A stretch of 60,162 nucleotides of DNA, taken from the NCBI GenBank assembly GCA_021296345.1, contig JAGWAN010000019.1, positions 1 through 60,162 of the forward strand, written 5' to 3'. Below the pieces are notes generated by a model that saw only the letters and a list, made by a program, of their open reading frames with translations, did no database searches and was not told the DNA's origin. This DNA is from Acidimicrobiia bacterium. Lineage in GTDB: Bacteria; Actinomycetota; Acidimicrobiia; Spongiisociales; Spongiisociaceae. Positions 7,902 through 18,171 of the stretch are shown one piece after another (positions within the stretch are counted from its first letter, which is position 1; each line of letters begins with the position of its first letter). A program made the position numbers and the translations under genes.

Positions 7902-9362
7902 GTGGCGAGGGTGCTGGTGCTCGGTGCCTCCGGTTATGTAGGGAGCCATCTGATTCCACGCTTGGTGGAGCGGGGCTACGAGGTGCGTGCCGCAGGCCGT
8001 CGACCGGAGGCGCTGGACGCCCGCAGGTGGGAGGGCGTCGAGACGGTTGGCGCCGACGCTCTCGATCCGGACTCGCTGTCTCGGGCATTCGAAGGGATCA
8101 AGGTCATCTACTACCTGATCCACTCGATGGCATCGGGGAAGGACTTCCCGGAACTGGACCGCCGAGCGGCGACTCATGTTCGGGATGCTGCTGCGGCCGC
8201 CGGGGTGGAGCGGATCGTCTACTTGGGCGGGTTGCAGCCGACGGAAGCGGCCTCGCCACACCTGGACTCCCGGCGCGAGACCGGGGAGGTCCTCCGATCG
8301 GGGCCGGTTCCGGTGACCGAGATCCGCGCCGGGATAGTCGTGGGGGCGGGCTCGGCGGCTTTCGAAGTCATCCGTGACCTCGTCTACCACCTACCCGTGA
8401 TGGTGACTCCGCGGTGGGTCGACTCTCGGACCCAGCCGATCGCTCTGGATGACCTGATCGAATACCTCGTCCTCCTTCCCGAGACCGCGCCTTCGGCAGG
8501 TCGGACCTATGACATCGGGGGGCCGGAGGCGTTGCGCTACCGGGACATGCTCACCGGCTTCGCCCGGGTGATCGGCAAGCGCCTCCTGATCGTCCCGGTG
8601 CCCGTCCTCACCCCTCGCCTCTCCTCCTACTGGCTGAACCTGGTCACGGCCGTGCCGACGAGCGTCGCCAGACCGCTGATAGACGGACTGAGACACGACC
8701 TGGTCATCGATCCCGGCGCCGACCTGGCCAGATCGATCCCGCTCCCTCTCTGCACCTATGAGGAGGCGGTAAGGGTGGCTCTCGAGGCCGAGCACGACAC
8801 CGAGGTGCCGGCGCGCTGGACGGAAGGCTCGTTCGCGATGCGGGACTATCGCTCGGACATCTCCTACTACAGCCGCGGCGAACGGGTCGAGCGTGTGTGC
8901 GAAGCGGAACCGGACAGGGTCTGGGAGGTCGTGTCGTCGATAGGGGGGAAGAACGGCTGGTACTACGCCAACCCGTTGTGGAACCTGCGGGGCATCCTGG
9001 ATCGTATGGTCGGGGGAGTCGGCCGCCGCCGGGGCCGCCGCCATCCGACCGAGTTGCGGGTGGGCGATACGCTCGACTTCTGGCGGGTGGTGGCGGTGGA
9101 GCCCGGTCGCCGCCTGACCCTCCTGGCGGAGATGCGCCTTCCCGGCAGCGCGATTCTCGAGTTCGAGGTGCTGCCCGAAGCAGGCGGTTCCCGCATAGTC
9201 GCCGCCGCCCACTTCCACCCCGCGGGTGCTCTGGGCCTCCTCTACTGGTACGCGTTGTGGCCCATTCACAAGCGCATATTCGCCGGCCTGGCCGATGCCT
9301 TGGTCGAGCGCTCGTTGGGCCGAACGCCCGCAAAGGTACGGGTGGCGCACGGCAGCAGCTAG
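7902..9362 (+). CDS. NAD(P)H-binding SDR-like protein with C-terminal DUF2867
   Basis: A 486-residue two-domain protein. ARVLVLGASGYVGSHLIPRL at the N-terminus is an atypical-SDR (NmrA/epimerase-like) Rossmann fold with the GASGYVG nucleotide-binding loop, and YLGGLQP is the typical mid-domain strand. From about residue 310 the sequence (YRSDISYYSRGERVER, then WYYANPLWNLRG) matches DUF2867. A conserved hydrophobic LLYWYALWPIHKRIF lies near the C-terminus. Proteins of this architecture are common and uncharacterised. The GTG at 7902 is chosen because GAGGAGGA lies directly upstream. Confidence 0.8.
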   Translation: MARVLVLGASGYVGSHLIPRLVERGYEVRAAGRRPEALDARRWEGVETVGADALDPDSLSRAFEGIKVIYYLIHSMASGKDFPELDRRAATHVRDAAAAAGVERIVYLGGLQPTEAASPHLDSRRETGEVLRSGPVPVTEIRAGIVVGAGSAAFEVIRDLVYHLPVMVTPRWVDSRTQPIALDDLIEYLVLLPETAPSAGRTYDIGGPEALRYRDMLTGFARVIGKRLLIVPVPVLTPRLSSYWLNLVTAVPTSVARPLIDGLRHDLVIDPGADLARSIPLPLCTYEEAVRVALEAEHDTEVPARWTEGSFAMRDYRSDISYYSRGERVERVCEAEPDRVWEVVSSIGGKNGWYYANPLWNLRGILDRMVGGVGRRRGRRHPTELRVGDTLDFWRVVAVEPGRRLTLLAEMRLPGSAILEFEVLPEAGGSRIVAAAHFHPAGALGLLYWYALWPIHKRIFAGLADALVERSLGRTPAKVRVAHGSS

Positions 9363-9559
9363 ACGATCAGTTCCTTGTTGATTGTTCCTTAATCGGTAGC
9401 TGGAATCGCGCCGTCCTAGCCAAGACTGTCGAGGATCGCGAATGTGTCGGTGGCGGGTGATAAGTTCGCCTCTGTGGAGGACCTGCACCGGATACACGCT
9501 CTGAAACGATCAGGCGAGCCGGAATCGTTTGTGGACTATTGCTGTCCACCGGGGACGCC

Positions 9560-12500
9560 GTGGCGCTGCTGATCCACGTCGGGTCACATCCCGACCAGTT
9601 GGTGGGCAGGTTGTGCGAGATGCTGGCCTCGCCTCCGGCCGATCCCTTCGCGCAGGAAGTGGTGGCCGTGCCCACGCGCGGGATCGAGCGCTGGCTCACC
9701 CAGCGGATCGCCGCCGAGCTGGCTGACCGAACGTCCGGTGACGGGGTGTGCGCCAACGTAGAGTTTCCCTCCCCGCGTCGCCTCGTCCGGGAGGTGCTCC
9801 GAGCGGTTCCCGATTTGGCTTCGGCGCTGGATGCCTGGGAGGGACCCGCTCTGACCCGCACCGTGGTCTCGGTGGTGGACGATCACGTCGGCGAGCCCTG
9901 GATGTGGCTTCTGGCCCGCTTCATCGATGCCCCGAATGCAGTCGAGTCGCTCGGCAACAGCCAGCGGCTCCGGGCGGCCCGCAAGATCGCAGGGCTGTTC
10001 ACACGCTACGCGCGGCGCCGGCCCGAGATGGTTCGGGCCTGGATGGAGGGGGACGACGTCGGGCCCGATGGAGGCGCCCTTGCCGGAGCGGATGTCTGGC
10101 AGGCACACCTGTGGCGGCTGGTCCGGGCGCGGATAGGGACGCCCAGCCTCGCGGAACTGATCCCCTCGGCCTTGGAACCGATCCGCAGCGGCGGGCTCGA
10201 TTTGGGCCTGCCGGAGCGTCTCTTCGTGTACGGGCTCACCTCGGCGGACCCTATGGATGTCGAGGTGTTCGAGGCGCTCGCCGCTGCCCGCGATGTGCAC
10301 CTCCACCTGCTGCATCCGTCTCCCGTCCTGTGGCGGGACACGGCGGTCCTTGCCGGACGGGACGGGATCCGTGCCGGCTCGGGAAGGGCGTGTGATCCCA
10401 CCGCGCACCTGCCCAGGCATCCACTGCTGCGATCCTGGGCGCAGGACAGCCGCGAGCTCCAGCTGGTCCTGGCGAGCCGGGACCATACGAGCCAACCGTC
10501 CGCCGACGTATCAGGAAACGCCGACACGACCCTGCTCGAGCTGCTCCAGCAGGACATCCGCTCCAACGCCCTTCCCGCCGCCGGCGCCGCTCCGGCTGGC
10601 GCCCTCGACGGAGGAGACCGCTCGGTCCAGATCCATGTCTGTTACGGCGCCCGTCGGCAGGTGGAGGTTCTGCGCGACGCAATCCTTCACGTACTCGCTG
10701 CCGACGCCACGCTCGAGCCCCGCGATGTCGCCATCATGACGCCCGACCTCGCCACCTTCGCGCCTCTCCTCGAAGCAGTGTTCCTTGGCGCAGCCGGCGG
10801 CGGCGTAGCCCGGCCCGGCGCCGATACCTTCGGCGAACGAACCGGTGACGATGCCCTGCCCGATCTGCGCCTCCGGATCGCCGACCGGGCGCCCGCCACC
10901 ACGAACCCGCTGGTCCGGTTCGCGGCAACCGTCCTTGACCTGGCCTGCTCCCGCCTCGAAGCGGGCACGATACGGGAACTGGTAGCGATGCCGGTGGTGC
11001 GGCGGTTGTTCGGATTCGACGAGGAGACGGCCGACGCGATCGCCGCGGTGATCGAAGACACCAACGTGCGGTGGGGCCTCGATGGCGGCCACCGCGCCTT
11101 GTGGAACGCCGGCACCTTGGCGGACCACACGTGGCGGCGTGGACTCGACCGGGCTCTCTCGGGCGTCTTCTACGCGGACAGCAGCGTTCGTGTGGTGGGC
11201 ACGGTCGCTCCCCTTGACGGGGCCGAGGGGCAGGAGGCATTGCCGATCGGGCTGCTGGCCCAGATCATCGACCGGATCGTCACGGTACGGGAGCTTCTCG
11301 GCGCACCGCGGCCGCACTCCGAGTGGGGACCTGCCATCGGCGCGGCCGTGCGCCTGCTGGCGGCTCCTGCCTGGGACGACCAGTGGCAGTGGGGCCAGTT
11401 GGAGCGCCTGCTGGAGGGGAGTTTCCCGGGCGTGGAGGCGGGTAAGGACGATCCCCTGCTCGATCCTGCCGAAGCCCGGCTGGTGGTGGACGACTGGTCG
11501 CGGGAGGTGCCGAGCCCCCTGCACTTCAGGACCGGGGACATCACGGTCTGCACGCTGGTCCCGATGCGTTCGGTGCCCTACCGGGTGGTGTGCCTGCTCG
11601 GCATGGATGACCGGCGCTTCCCCAGGAACAGCAGGGCTGACGGCGACGACCTGCTGGTCGACAACGAGATCATCGGTGACTCCGACCGGGGCGCGGAGGA
11701 CCGCCAACTCCTCCTGGATGCGGTCATGGCGGCCGGGGACCACCTGATCGTCACGTACTCGGGGCGTGATGAGTTGACCAACGCCGAGTATCCGCCGGCG
11801 GTCCCGATCGCGGAGCTGACCGACGTCCTGTCCGGCATGGTGGGCGACGCCGACGTGGAGAGCCTCTGGACCCACCATCCTCTCCAGCCGTTCAGCGAGA
11901 TCAACTTCGTCTCGGGAGGTCTCGGTGTGCCTGGACCCTGGGGGTTCGACCCCATGCAGTTCCGGGGCTCGCTGGCCGTCCAGCATCGGACCGGCACCGA
12001 CGCACCGCGGCTCTTGCTGCCGGTCCCCGAGGATGGCGTCTTCTCCGAGATCCGTCTCGAGGACCTGCGACGCTTTATCGAGCATCCCGCCCGCGAGTTC
12101 ATCCGCGCCAGGCTCGGCTTCGTGATCCCCCGACCTGGCGAGATTCCCGACGACACGGTGCCCACGGACCTCGGCCCCCTGGAGGAGTGGAAGGTCACCA
12201 ACCGCTTCCTCCCCGGATTGTTGGCGGGTCATCAGATCGAGTCGCTCGAGGCTCACGAGCGGGCCGGCGACAACCTGCCGCCCGGCGACCTCGGGCGGGC
12301 AGGCCTCGACAGGGCCCGGCAGCGGGCGTTCGAACTGTGGACGGCGGCCACGGAAGCGGGATACGACCCGGAGCGGCACCGCCAGTTCGCCGGGGCGGTG
12401 CGGGTGGGTGGCCGCACGATCGAGGGCTTGGTAACGGCCGATCCGGACGCTTCCCGAGTGGACATGGTCACCCCCTCGCGGCTCAAGGGCAAGCAACGCT

Positions 12501-12958
12501 TGAGAGCCTTCCTCCAGATGCTCTTCCTGTCGGCGCTGGACCCGCATCGCCCCTGGCAAGCGTTGCTGCTCGGTCGTCACCTACGCGGCAACAAGCTCCG
12601 GAGCGTGAGGCTCGGACCGATCCGTGGTGACGCGGAGCGCCGCCGTCAGCAGGCGGAGCGTATGCTGGCCGGCCTAGTCGACCTGTACGTCGAAGGCCTC
12701 ACCACTCCCATCCCGTTGCCCTGCGAGACCTCCTTTGGCTGGCAGCGGAAGATCGGTCACCGCCGCGATGTTGCCCGGAAGGTCGCCGAGCAGGCGTGGG
12801 AGAAGGACCGGTTCTCTCCCGAGGCGAAGGATCCATCCAACGAGTTCCTGTTCCCGGCCCTGGGGACGATGTCCGCCCTGGAGCGGAGTTCCTTCGCGGA
12901 GAACGCCGAGAGGCTATGGGGGCCGATCCTGCCGCTGCTGGTGGAGAAGACGGTATGA
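9560..12958 (+). CDS. recC: Exodeoxyribonuclease V gamma subunit RecC
   Basis: A protein of about 1130 residues. The N-terminus has DPFAQEVVAVPTRGIERWL, a RecC signature in the inactivated helicase domain, and VCANVEFPSPRRLV follows. Mid-protein VCLLGMDDRRFPR and ADGDDLLVDNE are conserved in the family. RecC lacks helicase and nuclease activity and forms the scaffold and Chi-reading subunit of RecBCD, which processes double-strand breaks and degrades foreign linear DNA. GTG 9560 gives the usual N-terminal length, but TTG 9539 is possible. It overlaps recB by ATGA. Confidence 0.92.
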   Translation: MALLIHVGSHPDQLVGRLCEMLASPPADPFAQEVVAVPTRGIERWLTQRIAAELADRTSGDGVCANVEFPSPRRLVREVLRAVPDLASALDAWEGPALTRTVVSVVDDHVGEPWMWLLARFIDAPNAVESLGNSQRLRAARKIAGLFTRYARRRPEMVRAWMEGDDVGPDGGALAGADVWQAHLWRLVRARIGTPSLAELIPSALEPIRSGGLDLGLPERLFVYGLTSADPMDVEVFEALAAARDVHLHLLHPSPVLWRDTAVLAGRDGIRAGSGRACDPTAHLPRHPLLRSWAQDSRELQLVLASRDHTSQPSADVSGNADTTLLELLQQDIRSNALPAAGAAPAGALDGGDRSVQIHVCYGARRQVEVLRDAILHVLAADATLEPRDVAIMTPDLATFAPLLEAVFLGAAGGGVARPGADTFGERTGDDALPDLRLRIADRAPATTNPLVRFAATVLDLACSRLEAGTIRELVAMPVVRRLFGFDEETADAIAAVIEDTNVRWGLDGGHRALWNAGTLADHTWRRGLDRALSGVFYADSSVRVVGTVAPLDGAEGQEALPIGLLAQIIDRIVTVRELLGAPRPHSEWGPAIGAAVRLLAAPAWDDQWQWGQLERLLEGSFPGVEAGKDDPLLDPAEARLVVDDWSREVPSPLHFRTGDITVCTLVPMRSVPYRVVCLLGMDDRRFPRNSRADGDDLLVDNEIIGDSDRGAEDRQLLLDAVMAAGDHLIVTYSGRDELTNAEYPPAVPIAELTDVLSGMVGDADVESLWTHHPLQPFSEINFVSGGLGVPGPWGFDPMQFRGSLAVQHRTGTDAPRLLLPVPEDGVFSEIRLEDLRRFIEHPAREFIRARLGFVIPRPGEIPDDTVPTDLGPLEEWKVTNRFLPGLLAGHQIESLEAHERAGDNLPPGDLGRAGLDRARQRAFELWTAATEAGYDPERHRQFAGAVRVGGRTIEGLVTADPDASRVDMVTPSRLKGKQRLRAFLQMLFLSALDPHRPWQALLLGRHLRGNKLRSVRLGPIRGDAERRRQQAERMLAGLVDLYVEGLTTPIPLPCETSFGWQRKIGHRRDVARKVAEQAWEKDRFSPEAKDPSNEFLFPALGTMSALERSSFAENAERLWGPILPLLVEKTV

Positions 12959-15900
12959 CCGCGGTCGGTCCGTACGACCCCTACGCGCCGATCGCCGATG
13001 GCCGCACGGTCATCGAGGCAAGTGCCGGTACCGGAAAGACCTTCACGATCGCGGCCGTAGTCACGCGTCTGGTGGCCGAGGAGGGTCTTCCACTCGAACG
13101 TATCCTCGTGGTCACCTTCACCCGGGCCGCCACCGCCGAGCTCAAGGACCGGGTCAGGCGGCGGATGGTCACCACCCTCGGCGCACTCCGCGGCTCGCAG
13201 GTCGGTGGGCCGGCCGATGATCACATCCGCGTCCTGCATGACGCCGACCGCGACAGCCGGAGGCTGTATTCGGAGCGGCTCGAGGAGGCTCTGACCCACT
13301 TCGACCGTGCCCAGATCTTCACCATCCACGGCTTCGCCCTCCGGTTGCTGCAACAGCTCGGTTTCCGGTCTCGGCTTTCCGGCGACATGGAGCCTCGGGA
13401 GATAGACGAACTGTTGCTCCGCCGGGCCGCCAGCGATCTGGTGGTGGATCGTTTCGCCGTTCACCGGCGGGATGACCGATCCGAGCAGGTCACTCAGGAG
13501 CACCTGGCCCAGATCGGCAAGGTTGTCGTCACGATTCCGGACGCCCGGATCACTCCGGCGCCTGCCTCCGCTGAGGGACAGGCGAGCATACGGGCGGAGC
13601 TTGCCCGGAGGATGAAGTCGGTAGTGTCCCGGCGGCTGTGGGCGGAAGGGATGGTCACCTTCGATGACACCCTCGTGGAGGCCCGCGACGCGTTGAATGA
13701 GGACCGGGTCGGCGTCGGCGCCCGGGATCTGCTGAGAAGGCGCTACTCCGTCGCTCTGGTCGACGAGGCCCAGGACACCGACCCCATCCAATGGCAGATC
13801 CTGAGGGCGGTGTTCGGCGAGTCCCGGCTGGTCGTGATCGGCGATCCGAAGCAGTCGATCTACGCCTTTCGAGGTGCCGACATCGAGTCCTACCTCTCGG
13901 CTGTCGAGGACCCCTCCGGCCATCGCACCCTGGCCACCAACTGGCGCAGCGACGGACCGCTGATCGCCGCGCTCGACGCGCTGCTGGCAGGCGCCACGTT
14001 CGGCGACGACCGTATCGGCTACCGGCGGGTGCGGGCAGCCGACCAGAACCGGACGGCCCGGATCCGGGGTGCCGGCGAATCCTTGGAGATTCGCCGCTTC
14101 TCGGATGACTTCCCCCTGCCCCGCCAGCAATACAAACCGTTCTTCTACGTGGCGGACGCCAGGAAAGCGGTCGCCGCGGATGTGGCCGCAGAGGTGGTCC
14201 GGCTCCTCGATCATGAGGTCACCTTGGAGGGACACGACGGCCAGGATCGCCGGCTCGCACCGGGGGACATAGCGGTGCTGTGTCGCACCGGGAATCAGGT
14301 CGGAATGATCCGCGACGCCCTCGCCGCCGCGAGCGTACCGTCGGTGGTGGCGCGGACCGGGAGCGTGTTCGCCACGCCGGCGGCCGAGCATTGGCGCCGG
14401 TTCCTCCATGCGGTCGAACGGCCCAGCCGCGCGGACTACCTGCGCCTGGCAGCCACCACTCCGCTCGTCGGTATGGACCTTCCCGAGGTGGCAGGTCTGG
14501 AAGGCGACACGATCCTCGACCTGCAGCAACTCTTCCTGCGGTGGCAGGGTCTGCTGCACGACCGCGGGGTACCGGCGATGTTCGCCGACATCGACCGGAC
14601 AACTGGTCTCACGGCCCGGACCCTCTCCCGGTGGGAGGGCGCGAGGGAACTGACCGACCTGAACCACATCGCCGAGGAGATGCATGCCGCCTGGCGGAGG
14701 GGTCGGATCGGGTCGCTGGTCGTGTGGATAGAGGTCGCTATGGAGGAAGCGGCCCGCAACGCCGAGGCGAACGTGGAGGACGCCGAGTCCCGCCAGCGCC
14801 GGCTGGACACCGATGCGGCGGCGGTGCAGGTCCTGACGGTGCATGCCGCCAAAGGCCTGGAATACCCGGTGGTGATGGCGCCGTACCTGTGGGACATCCC
14901 CCGGATCAAGCCCGGGATACCCGTCTTCCACGACCCCGAGCCTGCTACGGAGGGGGAGCCCCGCCGGCGTGTCATCGACGTCGGCGGCCCCACTTCTCCC
15001 GGCTTCGACTCCCACCGGGAGGCGGCGATGGACGAGGATGCGGCCGAGGAGGGCCGGTTGCTGTACGTGGCGCTGACCAGGGCCAAGCACCGCATGGTCG
15101 TGTGGTGGATAGAGAACACCTGGAACTCGGGCAGGACCAAGCTCCACCGGATCCTGAGCCGCGGGGGCGACCCTGATCGTGAGATCGAGCGGCTCATCGG
15201 GGTCTCCGGGGGAACCATCGGCCAGACCGTCCTGACCGCACCCCAGCCGGCGGCCCTGTACTCGGGGGAGCAGCGGAATCCCGGTCGGCTCGAACGGGCC
15301 CGCCTCGATCGTCCTCTTGACTACTTCTGGCGGCGGGTCTCCTTCACGTCCTTGTCGCCGGACCGTCCCCTGGGCGGGGAGCCGGACACCACGGACGAAC
15401 CGGACCGGGTCGACGAACCGGCGGAGGTCGGCGAACCGGGCGGGGCGGGCGGCGAGCTGCTGATGGACGATCTCCCTCGTGGGCCAAGGTTCGGGTCGCT
15501 GGTGCACCGGATCTTCCAGAACGTGCCCTTCGACGCTCCCGACCTCCCTGCCGCGATCGGATCCGAGCTCGCCCGCCTTATCCGCCAGGCGACGTGGGAC
15601 TTCGACACCGATACCTTCGTCAGGGGGATGACCGCTGCGATACGAACACCCCTCGGACCCGGAGACGACGCCCCGTCCCTGCGCTATCTCGACCCGGGCC
15701 GGACCCTCAAGGAGATGGGCTTCGAGTTGCCGCTGCGCACTTCCGCATCCACCATCACCCTCCGCGACATCGCGGCGGTCATGCTGGAACGTCTGCAAGA
15801 CGACGATCCCCACCGCGGCTACTTCTCGCAGCTGCACGAACTGGAACCCCACCGGTTCCGCGGTTTCCTGACCGGGGAGATCGACCTCGTCACCGTCCTC

Positions 15901-16260
15901 CCGGACCGCCGCGCCGACCGCTACGTGGTCATGGACTTCAAGTCCAACACGCTTCCGGCCGCAGGAGAGCTGCCCGCGGCGGCCGACTACGGACCGGGCC
16001 CGCTCGTCGCCGCTATGCACCACGGCAACTACGTGCTCCAGGCGTTGCTGTACCAGGTGGCTCTCCACCGGTACCTCGAATGGCGCCTTCCTGGCTACCG
16101 GCCGTCCGCCCATCTGGGCGGTTCCATGTACCTGTTCATCAGGGGCATGATCGGTCCCCGGACCCCGGTCGCGGATGGCGAGCGCTGCGGGGTGGCGCGC
16201 TGGCGCCCGCCACCGCAGGCGATAGTCGCGCTGAGCGATCTCTTCGCCGGGCGCCGATGA
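12955..16260 (+). CDS. recB: Exodeoxyribonuclease V beta subunit RecB (helicase-nuclease)
   Basis: A 1101-residue UvrD-type helicase with a C-terminal nuclease. Visible motifs are Walker A (EASAGTGKTF), Walker B (VDEAQDTDPIQW), GDPKQSIYAFRGAD, TVHAAKGLEYPVV, LLYVALTRAKH, and the nuclease acidic-Lys motif VMDFKSN near the C-terminus preceded by GEIDLVTVL. All catalytic elements look intact. RecB unwinds 3' to 5' and degrades DNA until Chi. Its ATG overlaps the recC stop, and the recD ATG overlaps its own stop. Confidence 0.95.
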   Translation: MTAVGPYDPYAPIADGRTVIEASAGTGKTFTIAAVVTRLVAEEGLPLERILVVTFTRAATAELKDRVRRRMVTTLGALRGSQVGGPADDHIRVLHDADRDSRRLYSERLEEALTHFDRAQIFTIHGFALRLLQQLGFRSRLSGDMEPREIDELLLRRAASDLVVDRFAVHRRDDRSEQVTQEHLAQIGKVVVTIPDARITPAPASAEGQASIRAELARRMKSVVSRRLWAEGMVTFDDTLVEARDALNEDRVGVGARDLLRRRYSVALVDEAQDTDPIQWQILRAVFGESRLVVIGDPKQSIYAFRGADIESYLSAVEDPSGHRTLATNWRSDGPLIAALDALLAGATFGDDRIGYRRVRAADQNRTARIRGAGESLEIRRFSDDFPLPRQQYKPFFYVADARKAVAADVAAEVVRLLDHEVTLEGHDGQDRRLAPGDIAVLCRTGNQVGMIRDALAAASVPSVVARTGSVFATPAAEHWRRFLHAVERPSRADYLRLAATTPLVGMDLPEVAGLEGDTILDLQQLFLRWQGLLHDRGVPAMFADIDRTTGLTARTLSRWEGARELTDLNHIAEEMHAAWRRGRIGSLVVWIEVAMEEAARNAEANVEDAESRQRRLDTDAAAVQVLTVHAAKGLEYPVVMAPYLWDIPRIKPGIPVFHDPEPATEGEPRRRVIDVGGPTSPGFDSHREAAMDEDAAEEGRLLYVALTRAKHRMVVWWIENTWNSGRTKLHRILSRGGDPDREIERLIGVSGGTIGQTVLTAPQPAALYSGEQRNPGRLERARLDRPLDYFWRRVSFTSLSPDRPLGGEPDTTDEPDRVDEPAEVGEPGGAGGELLMDDLPRGPRFGSLVHRIFQNVPFDAPDLPAAIGSELARLIRQATWDFDTDTFVRGMTAAIRTPLGPGDDAPSLRYLDPGRTLKEMGFELPLRTSASTITLRDIAAVMLERLQDDDPHRGYFSQLHELEPHRFRGFLTGEIDLVTVLPDRRADRYVVMDFKSNTLPAAGELPAAADYGPGPLVAAMHHGNYVLQALLYQVALHRYLEWRLPGYRPSAHLGGSMYLFIRGMIGPRTPVADGERCGVARWRPPPQAIVALSDLFAGRR

Positions 16261-18104
16261 TGGTTGTCGCCGGACGGCTCGAAGCCGCCATCGCAGGACC
16301 ACGAGCCGTGGCCGGCGCGTCCGGCTTGCTGGCGGCCTTCAACGAAGGGGGTGCGCTCTCGCCCCTGGACGTCCACGCCGCGACGGTGATCGCCCGGTTG
16401 TGGGCCGAGTCCGACCAGACGGTGATGCTGGCAGCCGCCCTGGCCGTTCGGGGCACCCGCATCGGGCACGTATGCATCCGTCTCGAGAGCCAGCGGGAAG
16501 CAATGGTGATCGAGGGCCAGCCTCCGGAGGTGGTGGAAGCGCTCCCCTGGCCGGACCCGGAGGAGTGGGCGGCGGCGGTGTCGGCCAGCCGGATGGTCGG
16601 CGACGGCAGGGGAGAGGAGCCCCTCGTCCTGGACGGCGATCGCCTCTACCTCGAGCGTTACTACCGCTACGAGGAGCGGGTGGTCAACCTCATCGGCGCA
16701 CGCGCCGCCGCCCGCCGGACGGTCCTCGCACCGGAGACTCGGACGGTCCTGGACGGGTTGCTTCGGCCCCTCCCGGACGACGGGCCGAACCTCCAGCATG
16801 CCGCCGCCGTCAATGCTCTGACCGGGAAGCTGACCGTGGTTGCCGGCGGTCCGGGTACCGGCAAGACGTACACGATGGCGAGGATGCTGGCGGCCCTGGC
16901 CGAAACCTCCGCAAGCTTTCCACGGGTGGCGTTGTGTGCCCCCACCGGGAAAGCGGCCGCCCGGCTGGGGGAGGTCATCGACGAACTGGCAGCCGAGGCC
17001 GAGAGTCCGATCGTCCGGGAGCGGCTGGAGACGCTGCAGACCGGCACCATCCACCGGCTCCTCGGGTGGGCGTGGGGCCGGGGCCGGTTCGCCCACCACG
17101 AGCGGAACCGGTTGCCCCACGACATCATCGTCGTCGATGAGATGTCGATGGTCTCGCTACCGCTGGCCGCCAAGCTCATGGCCGCGGTGCAGAGCGACGC
17201 CACTCTGGTGCTGGTCGGGGATCCGTACCAGTTGGAGTCGATCGAGGCCGGGACGGTTCTCGCCGACATAGTGGGTCCCGCCACCCTGTCATCCGACCCG
17301 GGACGGCGGGGTCCCGTCCCCGGCGCGCCCGCGATCGCCGGCTGCGTGGTCGTGCTGGAGCGTGTGCACCGCTTCGAGGAGCAAGGCCCGATCGCCGATT
17401 TCGCCGACGCGGTTAGGGACGGTGATCCAGACCGGGCAGTGGAGTTACTCGACCGGGGAGTGGATGACCTTCACTGGGTGAAGGACCGGACCGAGGCCGG
17501 TTTCCGGAGGCTTCGCGCACGGGTGGCCGAGCGCCGGGCCCGGTTGGTGGAGGCGGCATCCGTGCCGGGCAGCGAGGAGGAAGCGTTGGCCTGCCTGGGC
17601 GAGATGGGGGTGCTGTGCGCCAACCGTGACGGTCCTGGGAGCGTGGAGCAGTGGAGGGGCGAGATAGAGAACGCTCTGGATGAGAGGTTCCCCGGTCTCC
17701 GGTATCGCGGCGAGTGGTACCCCGGGCGTCCGCTGATGATCACCAGAAACGACTACAACCTGGGCCTCTACAACGGGGACATCGGCGTGGTGGTCCGGGC
17801 CGGCGAGGGCGTGCGCGTGATGTTCGACCGGGGTGGTGTCCGCTCCTTCCCACCCGGCCACCTGGGGGATCACACCACGGTCCATGCCCTGACCATCCAC
17901 AAGAGCCAGGGATCCCAGTTCGATGAAGTGATCGTCTCGCTTCCGCTGGAGTCCTCGCGGTTGCTAACCCGGGAGCTCCTCTACACCGCCGTGACCCGGG
18001 CGTCCAAGAAGGTGACGGTTGTCGGTCCTGAGTCGGTCATCCGTCTGGGCGTCGAGCGCTCGGTCCAGCGCGCCTCCGGCCTGAGGTCAAGGCTGTGGGG
18101 ATGA
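16257..18104 (+). CDS. recD: Exodeoxyribonuclease V alpha subunit RecD (helicase)
   Basis: A 615-residue superfamily 1B helicase with 5' to 3' polarity in the RecBCD complex. Motifs: Walker A AGGPGTGKTYTMARM, a second APTGKAAARL motif, DEMSMVSLPL, VGDPYQLESIEAG, HKSQGSQFDEVIV and LLYTAVTRASKKV. The length is normal. It is the last gene of the recC-recB-recD operon. The ATG at 16257 (ATGA overlap with recB) fits family length far better than the upstream extension of the open frame. Confidence 0.95.
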   Translation: MMVVAGRLEAAIAGPRAVAGASGLLAAFNEGGALSPLDVHAATVIARLWAESDQTVMLAAALAVRGTRIGHVCIRLESQREAMVIEGQPPEVVEALPWPDPEEWAAAVSASRMVGDGRGEEPLVLDGDRLYLERYYRYEERVVNLIGARAAARRTVLAPETRTVLDGLLRPLPDDGPNLQHAAAVNALTGKLTVVAGGPGTGKTYTMARMLAALAETSASFPRVALCAPTGKAAARLGEVIDELAAEAESPIVRERLETLQTGTIHRLLGWAWGRGRFAHHERNRLPHDIIVVDEMSMVSLPLAAKLMAAVQSDATLVLVGDPYQLESIEAGTVLADIVGPATLSSDPGRRGPVPGAPAIAGCVVVLERVHRFEEQGPIADFADAVRDGDPDRAVELLDRGVDDLHWVKDRTEAGFRRLRARVAERRARLVEAASVPGSEEEALACLGEMGVLCANRDGPGSVEQWRGEIENALDERFPGLRYRGEWYPGRPLMITRNDYNLGLYNGDIGVVVRAGEGVRVMFDRGGVRSFPPGHLGDHTTVHALTIHKSQGSQFDEVIVSLPLESSRLLTRELLYTAVTRASKKVTVVGPESVIRLGVERSVQRASGLRSRLWG

Positions 18105-18158
18105 AAGCCTCCTCGGGGCTCCGGATTGGCAACACTTCCAGTCGTGGTCATACTCGGT

Positions 18159-18164
18159 TATACT
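18159..18164 (+). promoter_or_regulatory. -10 box of the mazEF-like operon, apparently leaderless
   Basis: TATACT at 18159-18164 ends 7 nt before the GTG start at 18172. This spacing puts the transcription start at the start codon, and no Shine-Dalgarno sequence fits between. No good -35 at the usual distance was found. Confidence 0.5.
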
Positions 18165-18171
18165 AGACGGG

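Noticed and set aside
10511..12580. A 689-residue open frame opposite recC
   Set aside because: Antisense of recC with no recognisable domain.
12757..16302. A 1181-residue open frame opposite recB
   Set aside because: It is the antisense of recB, has no family motifs and is Pro/Arg/Gly-rich as expected of a GC-rich antisense frame.
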